Source: a virus
DNA length: 64,000 nucleotides
IMG/VR virus record: IMGVR_UViG_3300036801_000104
Location: 1 to 64,000 of that record
Strand: one strand, 5' to 3'
The notes beneath the pieces were generated by a model that was not told the origin of the DNA, ran no database searches, and saw only the letters and a program-made list of their open reading frames with translations. This document shows, in pieces, positions 43,171 through 51,214 of this stretch. Numbering within the stretch: the stretch's first letter is position 1; every line of letters begins with the position of its first letter. A program made the translations under genes and the position numbers.

Positions 43171-43796
43171 CAGGGTTGCGTCCCATAAATCGTGAACGGC
43201 TCGACTGTGTTGCAATTTGCCTTCGTGATGCCGGTCGGGCCGATGACGAGTTTATCGCCGCTAATCGCAAGATCGGTCGGCGCCGGTGCCCCAAATGTAT
43301 AGGTGACCGGTTTCCCGTTCCCGCCTGTTATGCCCATCGTCATTATCACTCTGCCGGGAGCCCACGCACAATCGGCCATTACTCCTGTGACGCCAACCCG
43401 TAATGGAGCTACCGAGATTTCGGCGCTTTTAGCGGGAGAGGTCCAGCTGTTGTTGGTAAAAAACCTGACTTCGTACTGCCCAGGTTGTGTCGGCACAACA
43501 AGGTGCACAGTCCCGGATGTAACGCCCGTCGCGGGAAAGCCGGTCGCCAGATCGGTCGAAAGCCACTTCCACGACAGCCGCCGGCTGGTCTGGGCAACCG
43601 CGCCAACAGCATAAACCCCGAGCCAATCCCCCCGATTGCCTGGACCTCCGGTCACCGTGGCAGAGATTGCAGCGCCTGCCGGGACCGTCAGCGGACCTCC
43701 GCTAGGTGGGCCACTAGCAGTCACGGTCGGAGCGGCATGCGCCGAGTAGGCCCCCAGAGCGAGCGCAGCAATCGCCACACCGAGGGCTCTATTCAC
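43170..43796 (-). CDS. exported Ig-like protein in the head module
   Basis: 208 residues: signal peptide 'NRALGVAIAALALGAYSAHA', followed by one or two Ig/CARDB-like domains ('GDWLGVYAVGAVAQTS', 'GQYEVRFFTNNSWTSPAKS'). A secreted protein within portal-to-scaffold genes is odd. Possibly a surface-modifying protein carried by late transcription. Confidence 0.65.
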   Translation of the reverse strand: MNRALGVAIAALALGAYSAHAAPTVTASGPPSGGPLTVPAGAAISATVTGGPGNRGDWLGVYAVGAVAQTSRRLSWKWLSTDLATGFPATGVTSGTVHLVVPTQPGQYEVRFFTNNSWTSPAKSAEISVAPLRVGVTGVMADCAWAPGRVIMTMGITGGNGKPVTYTFGAPAPTDLAISGDKLVIGPTGITKANCNTVEPFTIYGTQP

Positions 43797-44023
43797 TACG
43801 CACCCGTCTCCGGAACGCCATCAGTCTCGGCCGGATATTCGGGTAATTGTGGCAATACGCCATCCGTCATCAACGCCAACGCGAAAACAATGACCACATC
43901 CGGGCTGCTCATCACCTGGAGCGCCTCCAAATATCGCCCGGCAGACACCGCGCGATGGTGATTTTTCGCCCACTCGACCAAGAAAGCGGCGTCTCTGCGG
44001 GCTCTTTTGTAATCCGTGATCAT
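43796..44023 (-). CDS. hypothetical protein
   Basis: 75 residues, basic N-terminus with an aromatic helix ('DAAFLVEWAKNHHRAVSAG'), a hydrophobic stretch ('DVVIVFALALM') and acidic tail. One-base overlap with the next gene. Unknown function. It lies directly downstream of the Acb2/Tad1-like gene and could be co-functional. Confidence 0.5.
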   Translation of the reverse strand: MITDYKRARRDAAFLVEWAKNHHRAVSAGRYLEALQVMSSPDVVIVFALALMTDGVLPQLPEYPAETDGVPETGA

Positions 44024-44038
44024 GGGCCAGTGGTCCAG

Positions 44039-44383
44039 CTAAATGAAATCCTTCATCGCCCACATATGGCTTTCTTCAAGCGCCATTGCGGCCCGGCCGC
44101 GGGTTCCGCTATTTCCCGGCATTTTCTGTAGCAGAGCGTCCAAATCCTCAAACGCATCCGTAATCTCATCCCGAAGCTTTAGCTGGTCGGGCACCAGCTT
44201 GCGCTCCTCGGGCCTGAACTTGGTCGCCGGGCGACGGCGGGGGACGAGGCGCGCTGCGGGGTTATCGTGGTGATCCATCGCGTGGCCATCATCAATTGCG
44301 CGTTCCTGGCGCTTGGCCGGAGTGGATGCCTCCTCCCGCGACGCCCGCGATGGGTGATCGTGTTTGTCCTGACTGGTGTTCAT
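44039..44383 (-). CDS. Acb2/Tad1-type hairpin-domain protein, candidate anti-CBASS/anti-Thoeris
   Basis: Start at ATG 44383 preceded by AGGAGAAG. The longer Arg-rich frame is an artefact. 114 residues: a charged, disordered N-terminal half, then two helices at 66-114 ('LRDEITDAFEDLDALLQKMP' then 'AAMALEESHMWAMKDFI'). The C-terminal pattern L-x-x-L-x(4)-P-x-S...A-x-x-x-L-E-E-x-x-M-W-A matches what I recall of Acb2/Tad1 hairpin proteins, sponges that bind cyclic oligonucleotide or gcADPR signals and silence CBASS or Thoeris immunity. The disordered extension is unusual. Recognition rests on motif memory. Confidence 0.58.
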   Translation of the reverse strand: MNTSQDKHDHPSRASREEASTPAKRQERAIDDGHAMDHHDNPAARLVPRRRPATKFRPEERKLVPDQLKLRDEITDAFEDLDALLQKMPGNSGTRGRAAMALEESHMWAMKDFI

Positions 44384-44399
44384 CTTTTCTTCTCCTGGG

Positions 44400-45146
44400 T
44401 TAAACGAGTCCCTGCATCTCACGCGACTGCATGTGTGAGATTTTGGCTTGCTCAAGCTGCTCTTTGCCTTGCATCTCGCGGCCCCGCATCGCCAATTCCG
44501 CCGCAGCCTTGTCCTGCTCAGCTTGGAGCTTGTCGGCCGCGATCTTCTGCTGCGCCTGGACCTGCTGCATCTTAACGGCGTTGGCTTGCTGGTCGGTCTG
44601 TAGCTTGACCGCGCTGGCTTGCTGGTCCGTTTGCATCTTGCCTTGCGCTTCTTGCAATTGGGCCTGGATCTCCATCGGAGATTTGCCCCCGCCCTTTTGT
44701 GGCGGCGGCTGACCAGGCGACTGCAGCATGTGCTCCATCGCCGTCTCGAATGAATCCTCAAGCTGCCGCGATGTCGGAAAGGCCCGCACCCCAAACATGA
44801 TCAATTCAGAGATGAGCGGCTTGAAGTCCGGATTCGACTGCGCCAGCGGCACCATTGCCTCCATAAACGGCGTAATCGCCTGGAGGAATTCGGTGCGCGA
44901 TTGCTTTTCCGCCTGCTCGTCGGCCGCAACCGTCGAATCTGCCTCAATGTCGATCTTGTAGGACTTGGCCGCGTCCGTTTTGATCAACTCGCACGCAGCC
45001 ATGAACTGCTTTTGCCGGCGCGTCATCTCCTGGTCGCGCATCTGCTTCAGCTGCAGCCACTGCATGAATGCCGGATTTGGCATCATCGCGGGCTGCTGGG
45101 GCGACATTTGCGGCCCAGGCTGGGGCATGCCGCGCAACTCGCTCAT
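44400..45146 (-). CDS. detached portal C-terminal domain-like protein
   Basis: 248 residues. Residues about 45-140 ('LIKTDAAKSYKIDIEADSTVAADE' region, then 'RTEFLQAITPFMEAMVP' and 'FGVRAFPTSRQLEDS') resemble the stretch that follows the clip/stem in single-chain P22-like portals. The rest is a long Gln/Lys coiled coil ('KMQTDQQASAVKLQTDQQ') like a portal barrel or leash. As the true portal gene ends early, I infer a split portal. Confidence 0.65.
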   Translation of the reverse strand: MSELRGMPQPGPQMSPQQPAMMPNPAFMQWLQLKQMRDQEMTRRQKQFMAACELIKTDAAKSYKIDIEADSTVAADEQAEKQSRTEFLQAITPFMEAMVPLAQSNPDFKPLISELIMFGVRAFPTSRQLEDSFETAMEHMLQSPGQPPPQKGGGKSPMEIQAQLQEAQGKMQTDQQASAVKLQTDQQANAVKMQQVQAQQKIAADKLQAEQDKAAAELAMRGREMQGKEQLEQAKISHMQSREMQGLV

Positions 45147-45352
45147 TGCGCTTCGCGAGCCTCTCTAAACAGGGTTGCGCGATCGGCGTCAGATAGGCCG
45201 TTAAGGGCGCCCTTTGCGTCCAATTTGGCCAACTCCGTCTCGGAATATAGGGGAGTACCGCGGCTGCGGAGATAATCAGCCCACGGCGACGATAGATCAG
45301 CCCTGCCACTCTTCCAGATAGCGGGATCGTATATCACGTGGGTCGTCTTCAT
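45143..45352 (-). CDS. small protein between the two portal parts
   Basis: 69 residues: 'MKTTHVIYDPAIWKSGRADL' style start and a helical end ('LSDADRATLFREAREAQ'). Overlaps both the portal gene and the portal-C gene by 4 nt, so all three are translationally coupled. Unknown function. Confidence 0.6.
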   Translation of the reverse strand: MKTTHVIYDPAIWKSGRADLSSPWADYLRSRGTPLYSETELAKLDAKGALNGLSDADRATLFREAREAQ

Positions 45353-46902
45353 GCTGCTGTCGCTCCTTGCATTGCCGGATGCGGCACGACATTGCCCATC
45401 GGCTGCGGTTGCGGCGGCGGCGCCGGGATCATCATCTGCGGCGGCGGTGGCGGCAGCTCCGGCAACGGCTCAGGCAAGCCGGTCATTTCCATCAGCGTTT
45501 CCGCTGAGAAATGCGCCGCGATCACGAAACCGCGCAGCCGCATCAAGTCCCGCGCAAACCGCGCCACCTGCTTCTGCGCCTTCGAGATGCGCCGCGTCGC
45601 AAACTGCGATTTCAGCTGCTGCGCGCCTAACGTTTCGTTCGGATTGGTCTCACCCCGCAGAATGTCGGCCATTCCGGTGATCTGGTAGAGCGTCTGCAAT
45701 ACCTTATCGCGCGCTTCGTGCAGCCCGATCAGCACCTTTGCGATTTGCTCAATCGGCAACCAATGAATCATGTTCTGAAGGCCGCCCTTGTCCATGAAGG
45801 CCGCCCAATTCTCGATTGGAATCAGCTTGTTTTCCGAACTTTCGTCGACTAGCTGGGTGATCGTCGCCTTTTCGGACCCAGGATAGATGCCAGCGACCTT
45901 TAGCACGCTCTGTAATTTATCAATCCGCGCCGTCAGGATGTCGAGTTCAACCGCTTGATCCTGATATTCGGCAAAATCAGGGACCGGCGTAAGCGTCTCA
46001 TTAGTGGTAGTGGCAGATAACGGCCGCGGGGACGGAAAAAACCCAGGAAGCCCAAGGGGATCGTCCTTCGTATCGCAGGGAGCGTCCTTGTATGACGTAG
46101 CGATCCATATGACACGCTGCTTTTTGCCATCCCAGATTTCCCATACCTGCGCTTTTTTGAAGGCGTCGGCCTGGGGTCCATCAACGCCATCCTCGCCAAC
46201 GCCCTTCGGTGAGTAATCCAAAGTTACCGCGTTGCCAATTTTGGCTCCAAACCGACCCTTCAATTCGTCGCGCGTCATGTAGGTCCGGTACGCCTTCCAC
46301 CACACCTCTTTGTGGTTGCGCGCCGGGCTCTCGCGGTAGTCTTCCCAGAACACATAGCGCACCGGAGCGCGTTCGCTGCTTACGGGTCGAAAGGTCGGCC
46401 GGTCCCCCGTCTCTTCGTCCGGCTCGGCGTCGGGGTCTTCTTCAGGATCACCAAATTTTGCTTCGTAATATACACGGGCCACCCCTCGGCCGGGCAGGAG
46501 TCGATCCTCGACGACAGCCTCCATAACTTCGCTGAACTCGTCGAGGTCATCTTCATACGATAGCGCTCTCTCGATAATTTCGGCCCCAATCCTTGCCACG
46601 TCGTCATTGTTCTTGTGTCTCCTCTCCACGTCTGGCTTGGGCGTCCGGCCATAGAGGATCGGCTTCAGCGTCTCGACGTTCGCCCATAAGATGTTGAACC
46701 GCGCGCCCTGCTTGCCGGTCAGCGCCCGCTCATCACGGTAGCGCTTGACGACCTTGCGGCCCCGCCTGATCCATAGCCGGTCCTCGCGCTCGGCCAGCCT
46801 GAGTTGCTGCAGCCAAAACCGCACGACATCGCCCGGCTCGTCCCCGATGTCGGCGCGCGTCTCGATCGCGCCAGTCGACCCGCCGTAGGTTTGTTCAGCC
46901 AT
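45349..46902 (-). CDS. portal protein (P22 gp1-like), N-terminal and core part
   Basis: 517 residues. 'RFNILWANVETLKPILYGRTP', 'VFWEDYRESPARNHKEVWW' and 'YQITGMADILRGETNPNE' plus 'TLGAQQLKSQFATRRISKAQ' are characteristic P22-type portal blocks. It forms the dodecameric DNA gate at one capsid vertex and docks the terminase. It ends in a Pro-rich tail (PPPPPQMMIPAPPP), shorter than single-chain homologues that continue about 200 residues. The missing part appears to be encoded at 44400-45146. Confidence 0.85.
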   Translation of the reverse strand: MAEQTYGGSTGAIETRADIGDEPGDVVRFWLQQLRLAEREDRLWIRRGRKVVKRYRDERALTGKQGARFNILWANVETLKPILYGRTPKPDVERRHKNNDDVARIGAEIIERALSYEDDLDEFSEVMEAVVEDRLLPGRGVARVYYEAKFGDPEEDPDAEPDEETGDRPTFRPVSSERAPVRYVFWEDYRESPARNHKEVWWKAYRTYMTRDELKGRFGAKIGNAVTLDYSPKGVGEDGVDGPQADAFKKAQVWEIWDGKKQRVIWIATSYKDAPCDTKDDPLGLPGFFPSPRPLSATTTNETLTPVPDFAEYQDQAVELDILTARIDKLQSVLKVAGIYPGSEKATITQLVDESSENKLIPIENWAAFMDKGGLQNMIHWLPIEQIAKVLIGLHEARDKVLQTLYQITGMADILRGETNPNETLGAQQLKSQFATRRISKAQKQVARFARDLMRLRGFVIAAHFSAETLMEMTGLPEPLPELPPPPPQMMIPAPPPQPQPMGNVVPHPAMQGATAA

Positions 46903-47012
46903 TCACCGATGCCATCCGATGCGCAAATCGGCACCCCCGATCATTATGTGCAGCGACCAATACCAATGATGATCGCGCGTGCGCCACCATCGGACCGGAC
47001 CAAACCTGCCTT

Positions 47013-47063
47013 GCACATAAGACCAAGGGCTTGGAGCCGCACATAAGACCAAGGGCTTGGAGC
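47013..47063. repeat. 26-bp tandem direct repeat upstream of portal
   Basis: GCACATAAGACCAAGGGCTTGGAGC occurs at 47013-47037 and again at 47039-47063, identical over 25 bp, in the 173-bp gap 46903-47075. The core CCAAGGGCTTGG is itself palindromic. Being identical and noncoding, it looks recent or functional (operator, packaging or processing site). Confidence 0.8.
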
Positions 47064-47075
47064 AGTCATTCGCCA

Positions 47076-48950
47076 CTAATGCAGGTTGAAGCAGCTGCTG
47101 GCGACATTCCATCGGCCGACCAAAAAGCTCCCGGCAACGCTAGTCACACTATTGCAGATATTGCTGGTGGCGCCACCGGTCCCAATAAAGTTAATCGCGG
47201 CGGCCGGGGTTACGATATGTATTAGTCCGTTCTGATACCATTTACCGGAAGCGCCGCCAAGTAAGTTGGTTACGTCTGTGCCGCTACCAGTAATGGCAAA
47301 GGTAGGATGGTTCACGTCCGGCAACGATAGCGTCGCAGCATCCGCTACCGTCCCGGTCATGTTCTCTATGCCGACATTATTAGAGATAACAATTGATTCG
47401 TTGTTTGGCGTATAAGAAATCGGCATACCACCAGCATCAGCGACCGCGCTGAAGTCGTTGTTGGTGATTATAAAGTTTGGCCTTATCGGCGGCCCAACTC
47501 CGGTTGCGGTGTTCGTGAAGTGTAACGCAATGCCTACCGGTAACGCTGTGCCGGGGCAGGTGTTGAAGCGGTTCCCCGAAATGAGAAACCGCCCAATTGC
47601 GCTATTCGTATTCGAGAGATTGATGTCTAGCGCTTCGGCTCCCGCCACCGGCGGCGCTCCCAAGTAGCCGCAAATCGACGAGTCCACCAACGAGAAGTCA
47701 AAGAACCCCCCAGTCCCGCTAGATTTCAGCTTCATAACCGGCATTGACTGCGCTGCACCAGCATGAACGGTAAACTGCACAAACGAAAGGTTGACGCAGC
47801 TTCCGGTAGAGCAATCAATCAGGACGCTTGTCTTGTTGAGGGTGGCCGCCGCCCAGCTGCCAGTGCTCTGCATGTCGATAACCCCGCCCAGGGGATCGGT
47901 CGGCTGTATAAGTAGATCATTTAACCCGGACTGATCGCCGAACACGCCCCTGAACAGGCCACCGGCCTCTTGCGCCACTCCACCTATCGCACCAGGCGCG
48001 ATCTTGAACCCGATGTGGCAACCCTCGGGACCGTTTTGCGTGCCGTCGTAAGATATGCCGCCGTCATACAGCGCAAACCCGACCGAGTTAGCCGGGGCAG
48101 GCCCGGTGATCGTGGGACAGATGATCAAGTTGTCGTTGTAAGTGTTGCCGGGAGACGCGGCTTGGACAGTAAACTTACCGTTGCTTATCCCTTCATCCGC
48201 GGGCGAATAAATCGAATTGCGATTAAAAACGTTGCCGTCCGCTGTCGAGTCCTTCCCGCAGCAATCTACGGAATTGGCCCTCCCGCCAACCGCGATCCCG
48301 TCGAACGGCCTAATGATCGTATTGTATTCGACGCGCAGCCCGCTCTGGTATTTCCCTACCGGGGGACCGAACCGCATCGCCGCGCCAGCTGTGGGATTGG
48401 TCCCGTCCGTGGCGCTCATCTGTATACACAGCCCGACGATCGTCGCAGTCACCGCTGTGACATTCAGCATGTCGATGCCGGTGGCATTATTAATCAGCCC
48501 CCAGGGGCAAGCCCGCGACGAGGAACCGGTCGGATCTTGCGCCGTCCATCCCCCATAACGTAGCTGACCCTCAATCGAGATCGGCGCGGTGATGTTCAAT
48601 GCCGCCGTGATCAGGTACTTGTGGAGCGTGTCGAAATAGAGCGGCACGCCAGCCGCGGCGGCCCCATTGATCGCAGCCTGAACAGCCGCCGTATCATCGG
48701 TCCCGCCGTCGCCGACCGCGCCAAACACCTGTGGCGTTAGCCGCACGCCAGGGCTCAGATTGTTGAGGCATCCGGCCAGGGCGTTAAAGTTGTTCATTAC
48801 CTGATTAGCATCGGCAACCGTGCCGTTCTGCAATACCTCCGGTAGCGTACAACCCGTAACCTGTGCCCGCGTCTCGTAAAGGAATTCCCAAGAGATCGCG
48901 CCTACCACAGCCACCATCAGGGATGCGGCAAGCAGGGCGCGACGGATCAT
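47076..48950 (-). CDS. exported pectate-lyase-superfamily beta-helix protein
   Basis: 624 residues. N-terminal signal or anchor 'RRALLAASLMVAVVGAIS', then 'NGTVADANQVMNNFNALAG', then the pectate-lyase-3 signature 'VFGAVGDGGTDDTAAVQAAING' region beginning at about residue 75, typical of phage tailspikes, and a long Asn/Gly-rich beta-helix ('YNTIIRPFDGIAVGG', 'FLISGNRFNTC'). Usually these depolymerise capsule. Here it carries a signal peptide and lies between TerL and portal, not with the tail genes. Confidence 0.72.
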   Translation of the reverse strand: MIRRALLAASLMVAVVGAISWEFLYETRAQVTGCTLPEVLQNGTVADANQVMNNFNALAGCLNNLSPGVRLTPQVFGAVGDGGTDDTAAVQAAINGAAAAGVPLYFDTLHKYLITAALNITAPISIEGQLRYGGWTAQDPTGSSSRACPWGLINNATGIDMLNVTAVTATIVGLCIQMSATDGTNPTAGAAMRFGPPVGKYQSGLRVEYNTIIRPFDGIAVGGRANSVDCCGKDSTADGNVFNRNSIYSPADEGISNGKFTVQAASPGNTYNDNLIICPTITGPAPANSVGFALYDGGISYDGTQNGPEGCHIGFKIAPGAIGGVAQEAGGLFRGVFGDQSGLNDLLIQPTDPLGGVIDMQSTGSWAAATLNKTSVLIDCSTGSCVNLSFVQFTVHAGAAQSMPVMKLKSSGTGGFFDFSLVDSSICGYLGAPPVAGAEALDINLSNTNSAIGRFLISGNRFNTCPGTALPVGIALHFTNTATGVGPPIRPNFIITNNDFSAVADAGGMPISYTPNNESIVISNNVGIENMTGTVADAATLSLPDVNHPTFAITGSGTDVTNLLGGASGKWYQNGLIHIVTPAAAINFIGTGGATSNICNSVTSVAGSFLVGRWNVASSCFNLH

Positions 48951-49126
48951 TTTCCGAGGCGTTCAGCCTTGATCGCTTGGATGATGAACAGCACTCCCGC
49001 CGCATAAATCATTAGCCTCCAATGCGGCCAGAAGGTAAAGGCGTAAACGCCGACGATCATGCACAAGCCAGCCAGCCCGCCATAGGTGGAGGGCTCTGCT
49101 AAGCGGGCGCTCAGCCATTTCATCAT
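48947..49126 (-). CDS. two-span small membrane protein
   Basis: Start at ATG 49126, overlapping the peptidase stop. 59 residues, two hydrophobic helices ('GGLAGLCMIVGVYAFTFW' and 'MIYAAGVLFIIQAI'), Lys-rich C-terminus. Holin-like topology but located next to an S53 peptidase and beta-helix protein, where it may assist export or act as a second holin. Confidence 0.58.
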   Translation of the reverse strand: MMKWLSARLAEPSTYGGLAGLCMIVGVYAFTFWPHWRLMIYAAGVLFIIQAIKAERLGK

Positions 49127-50163
49127 TTCAGCAGCGCGGCGATCCTGGTTCCGATCGGCGAGCCTAGCCCAGTACAAGGGTCCGGCCCAACCCTGGCTCT
49201 GAACTTCCCGTTGTTGCCCCTGGTGATGTCGTTGAAAGCCATATGATCGGCCCACAGCAGCGGGCCTATGCCCTCCGCCATCAGAAGCCCACGCTTCTTT
49301 CCACAAGCGGCGATGAGACCGGCATAAAAAGGAGAAACAAAACTCGTGCCGCCGAAGACCTCAACCTGACCATTCAGCACCACCTTTACGCCGGTTTCCG
49401 GGTCGGCGTTCGCCGCCAGATCCGGGACCATCCGGTTGCCATGCGGCGCCCCCGACATCCACATCGGCATAGGGAAGATATTCGAGAAGCCGCCGCCTCC
49501 CTCGCTCCACGCGGTCTCGGCCCGAGACATGAATGTTGAGCCGGTCTTCCGCGTCCCGCCGCACGCGATCACGTGCGGGCAGCTGGCGGGCGAGTCGACA
49601 TTAGCCCGAGGCGTGGCTGCAAGGAAATCCTTCGAGCCATTGTCCCCGGACGCGGCAAGCACAACCATGCCGAGACTCAGCGCGCGCTGCACCGCCCTTT
49701 CCATCGACCAGCAGGCGGCTTCCCTCGTTACATACTCGTTCGCGCCCCACGACCAAGCCAGCACGTCCATGCCATCCATCGCCGCCTGGCTAGTCACCGC
49801 CTCGATCGAATCGTTGGCATTCGGCGCGTAGTAAACATGAATCTCAGCTGGCTTACCGGTAGCCACCCAGTATGATGCCGCCGCCGTCTGTATATCGAGC
49901 GCCACTTCGCCAGAGGCGGGGTCGGTCAAGTCTCCGCTGTTGGCGCCGCCATTCACCGAGTGGTCTACGATGGTCGGACGCGGCATCCCGATCATCCCGC
50001 AGAATTGATCGGTGTCGGTCATCCGAGACCCGCCACCCAACTCTCCGATCGCGATTACCCCGCCACCGTCGAGGCCAGTCGGCCAATCATAGGCGCGGGC
50101 GAGCGCATCTATCATCCACGGGCTCGCCGAGACGCTCGGCGTTCTGATGTAGCTTCTCGGCAT
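49123..50163 (-). CDS. S53 (sedolisin/kumamolisin) family serine-carboxyl peptidase
   Basis: 346 residues with all parts of the Ser-Glu-Asp active site: Glu86 and Asp90 in 'ASGEVALDIQTAA', oxyanion-hole Asp174 in 'AASGDNGSKD', nucleophile Ser274 in 'GGTSFVSPF'. The C-terminal calcium-site region 'FNDITRGNNG' and 'DPCTGLGSPIG' is also present. The usual ~180-residue propeptide and a signal peptide are missing, so the enzyme would be made in mature form. S53 enzymes cut proteins at acid pH. A phage use (maturation, host envelope protein cleavage) is not established. Located between terminase and portal. Confidence 0.85.
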   Translation of the reverse strand: MPRSYIRTPSVSASPWMIDALARAYDWPTGLDGGGVIAIGELGGGSRMTDTDQFCGMIGMPRPTIVDHSVNGGANSGDLTDPASGEVALDIQTAAASYWVATGKPAEIHVYYAPNANDSIEAVTSQAAMDGMDVLAWSWGANEYVTREAACWSMERAVQRALSLGMVVLAASGDNGSKDFLAATPRANVDSPASCPHVIACGGTRKTGSTFMSRAETAWSEGGGGFSNIFPMPMWMSGAPHGNRMVPDLAANADPETGVKVVLNGQVEVFGGTSFVSPFYAGLIAACGKKRGLLMAEGIGPLLWADHMAFNDITRGNNGKFRARVGPDPCTGLGSPIGTRIAALLK

Positions 50164-50177
50164 GACTCAGACAATCC

Positions 50178-50414
50178 TCATTCGCCGTGATCTAGTTTGC
50201 AGCCATCAGCGATTATCCAATATCCATTCGGCGAGCCGCCCCAGTGGCAGCCGAGCGGATGAGCCCCACATTCCGGAGAGCATTCGCCGCCGCATTCTGC
50301 GCAAGCCCCTCGGGCAAGCGCCCGCTTGAATTCAGACGCGGTCGGGCCGATGCGCATAACCTGCGCTACCACGGGAGCCAACTTGCGCCTACCGTACAGA
50401 TTGTGTGCACCCAT
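50178..50414 (-). CDS. Cys-rich small protein
   Basis: 78 residues. Central cluster 'CAECGGECSPECG' followed by 'GCHWGGSPNGYWIIADGC' suggests zinc binding. C-terminus 'LDHGE'. The pattern is familiar from alphaproteobacterial prophages. 14 nt upstream of the peptidase gene. Confidence 0.5.
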   Translation of the reverse strand: MGAHNLYGRRKLAPVVAQVMRIGPTASEFKRALARGACAECGGECSPECGAHPLGCHWGGSPNGYWIIADGCKLDHGE

Positions 50415-50419
50415 CAGCC

Positions 50420-50482
50420 TCAGAAACCCACCCTCTCAAAAAAGAAGTAAAGAACCACGGCAATCCAAAAGACTATGTCCAC
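50420..50482 (-). CDS. possible 20-residue membrane peptide
   Basis: GTG start at 50482, TGA at 50420. One hydrophobic helix (VDIVFWIAVVLYFFFERVGF). It exactly bridges the gap between the flanking genes. A small leader or toxin-like peptide is possible, but at this length chance is a real alternative. Confidence 0.25.
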   Translation of the reverse strand: MDIVFWIAVVLYFFFERVGF

Positions 50483-50489
50483 CAGAGCA

Positions 50490-50657
50490 TCATCTCGGCC
50501 AGCGCATCAGTCGCCATTTGCGCGCAAACTTCGTTACAGCTTCGCTCGTAAAGATGCCGGCGCCGCGGACGTGACGGTTTGCCATCGCGATAAGCATATC
50601 CACCTCTCGCGCTTCCGCGGCGCTTAGCGTCATCGATCCGTCATCGTTTCGGGTCAT
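50490..50657 (-). CDS. 55-residue basic protein
   Basis: ATG 50657 (MTRNDDGSMTLSAAEAREV) to TGA 50490; an internal ATG at 50633 gives 47 residues. Helical, ending 'FARKWRLMRWPR'. Overlaps the upstream gene end. No known family. Confidence 0.5.
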   Translation of the reverse strand: MTRNDDGSMTLSAAEAREVDMLIAMANRHVRGAGIFTSEAVTKFARKWRLMRWPR

Positions 50658-50820
50658 GCTTCACCAGCGCATAGTCGTCGATCTGGATATACCCCTCGCC
50701 ATCCTCGTCCAGCTCGCGAGTCAGGCGCTCCGGATCAGTTCTGAAGTCCATCCACTCGATGTTATCGTTATCCTGAACGCCCTTGGCTTCGGCCCATTCC
50801 TTAAACTCTTTCCATGTCAC
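50641..50820 (-). CDS. 59-residue acidic protein
   Basis: GTG start at 50820 overlapping the previous stop (GTGA). 'TWKEFKEWAEAKGVQDND' helix, then strands 'GYIQIDDYALVKHD'. Conserved-looking but unassigned. Confidence 0.5.
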   Translation of the reverse strand: MTWKEFKEWAEAKGVQDNDNIEWMDFRTDPERLTRELDEDGEGYIQIDDYALVKHDPKR

Positions 50821-51059
50821 CGGTAGCCGTGCTCCCACCGATGCTCTTCGTGCAGCGGCATCGGGGTCCAGTCGTGATGCTCATGCCATCGGTGCCAAGC
50901 GCGGCGCTCGCGCCATTCTGGCTCACGCCATTCCGGCCGCGGCGTCGAGCACACCCAAAGCCCGCGCCCGTCGTAATGGCATTCCCTGGGTTCAGCGAAA
51001 GCCGGCAGTGCGATCCCCAACCCAACGGCAAATGCCGCGAGCCTAAGAAGCAGTTTCAT
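50817..51059 (-). CDS. small exported His/Trp-rich protein
   Basis: Start at ATG 51059, preceded by GGAGA at 6-nt spacing. 80 residues: signal peptide 'KLLLRLAAFAVGLGIALPAFA', mature part with two Cys and a Trp/His/Arg-rich tail ('WHRWHEHHDWTP'), which could bind metal or membranes. Exported protein immediately downstream of the terminase cassette. Confidence 0.6.
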   Translation of the reverse strand: MKLLLRLAAFAVGLGIALPAFAEPRECHYDGRGLWVCSTPRPEWREPEWRERRAWHRWHEHHDWTPMPLHEEHRWEHGYR

Positions 51060-51095
51060 TTGCATTCTCCGTTAAACGGTGTTAAACAGGCACTT

Positions 51096-51206
51096 ATGAA
51101 TGATCGGATATTAGGTGCCGTGCTCATAGCCTGCGGGGTGGCGCAGATCGTTATGGCTATCTGCGCCTACAACCACTGGCTCGGAATGAGCCCTCACGGT
51201 TACTAG
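51096..51206 (+). CDS. 36-residue membrane peptide, start of second plus-strand cassette
   Basis: ATG 51096 to TAG 51204-51206. One membrane helix ('GAVLIACGVAQIVMAICAY'). Upstream lies a direct repeat GTTAAAC-GGT-GTTAAAC (51072-51088), a possible regulatory site. Divergent from the exported protein gene at 51059. Confidence 0.4.
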   Translation: MNDRILGAVLIACGVAQIVMAICAYNHWLGMSPHGY

Positions 51207-51214
51207 AGGGCGTC

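Noticed and set aside
44384-44794. N-terminal extension of the Acb2-like frame (Arg/Ser-rich)
   Set aside because: Read antisense-frame over the portal-C gene with a highly biased composition. The ATG at 44383 has the strong ribosome site.
46903-47112. 69-residue minus ORF over the tandem repeat
   Set aside because: Unnatural composition (Trp/His clusters), encoded by the noncoding repeat, weak start.
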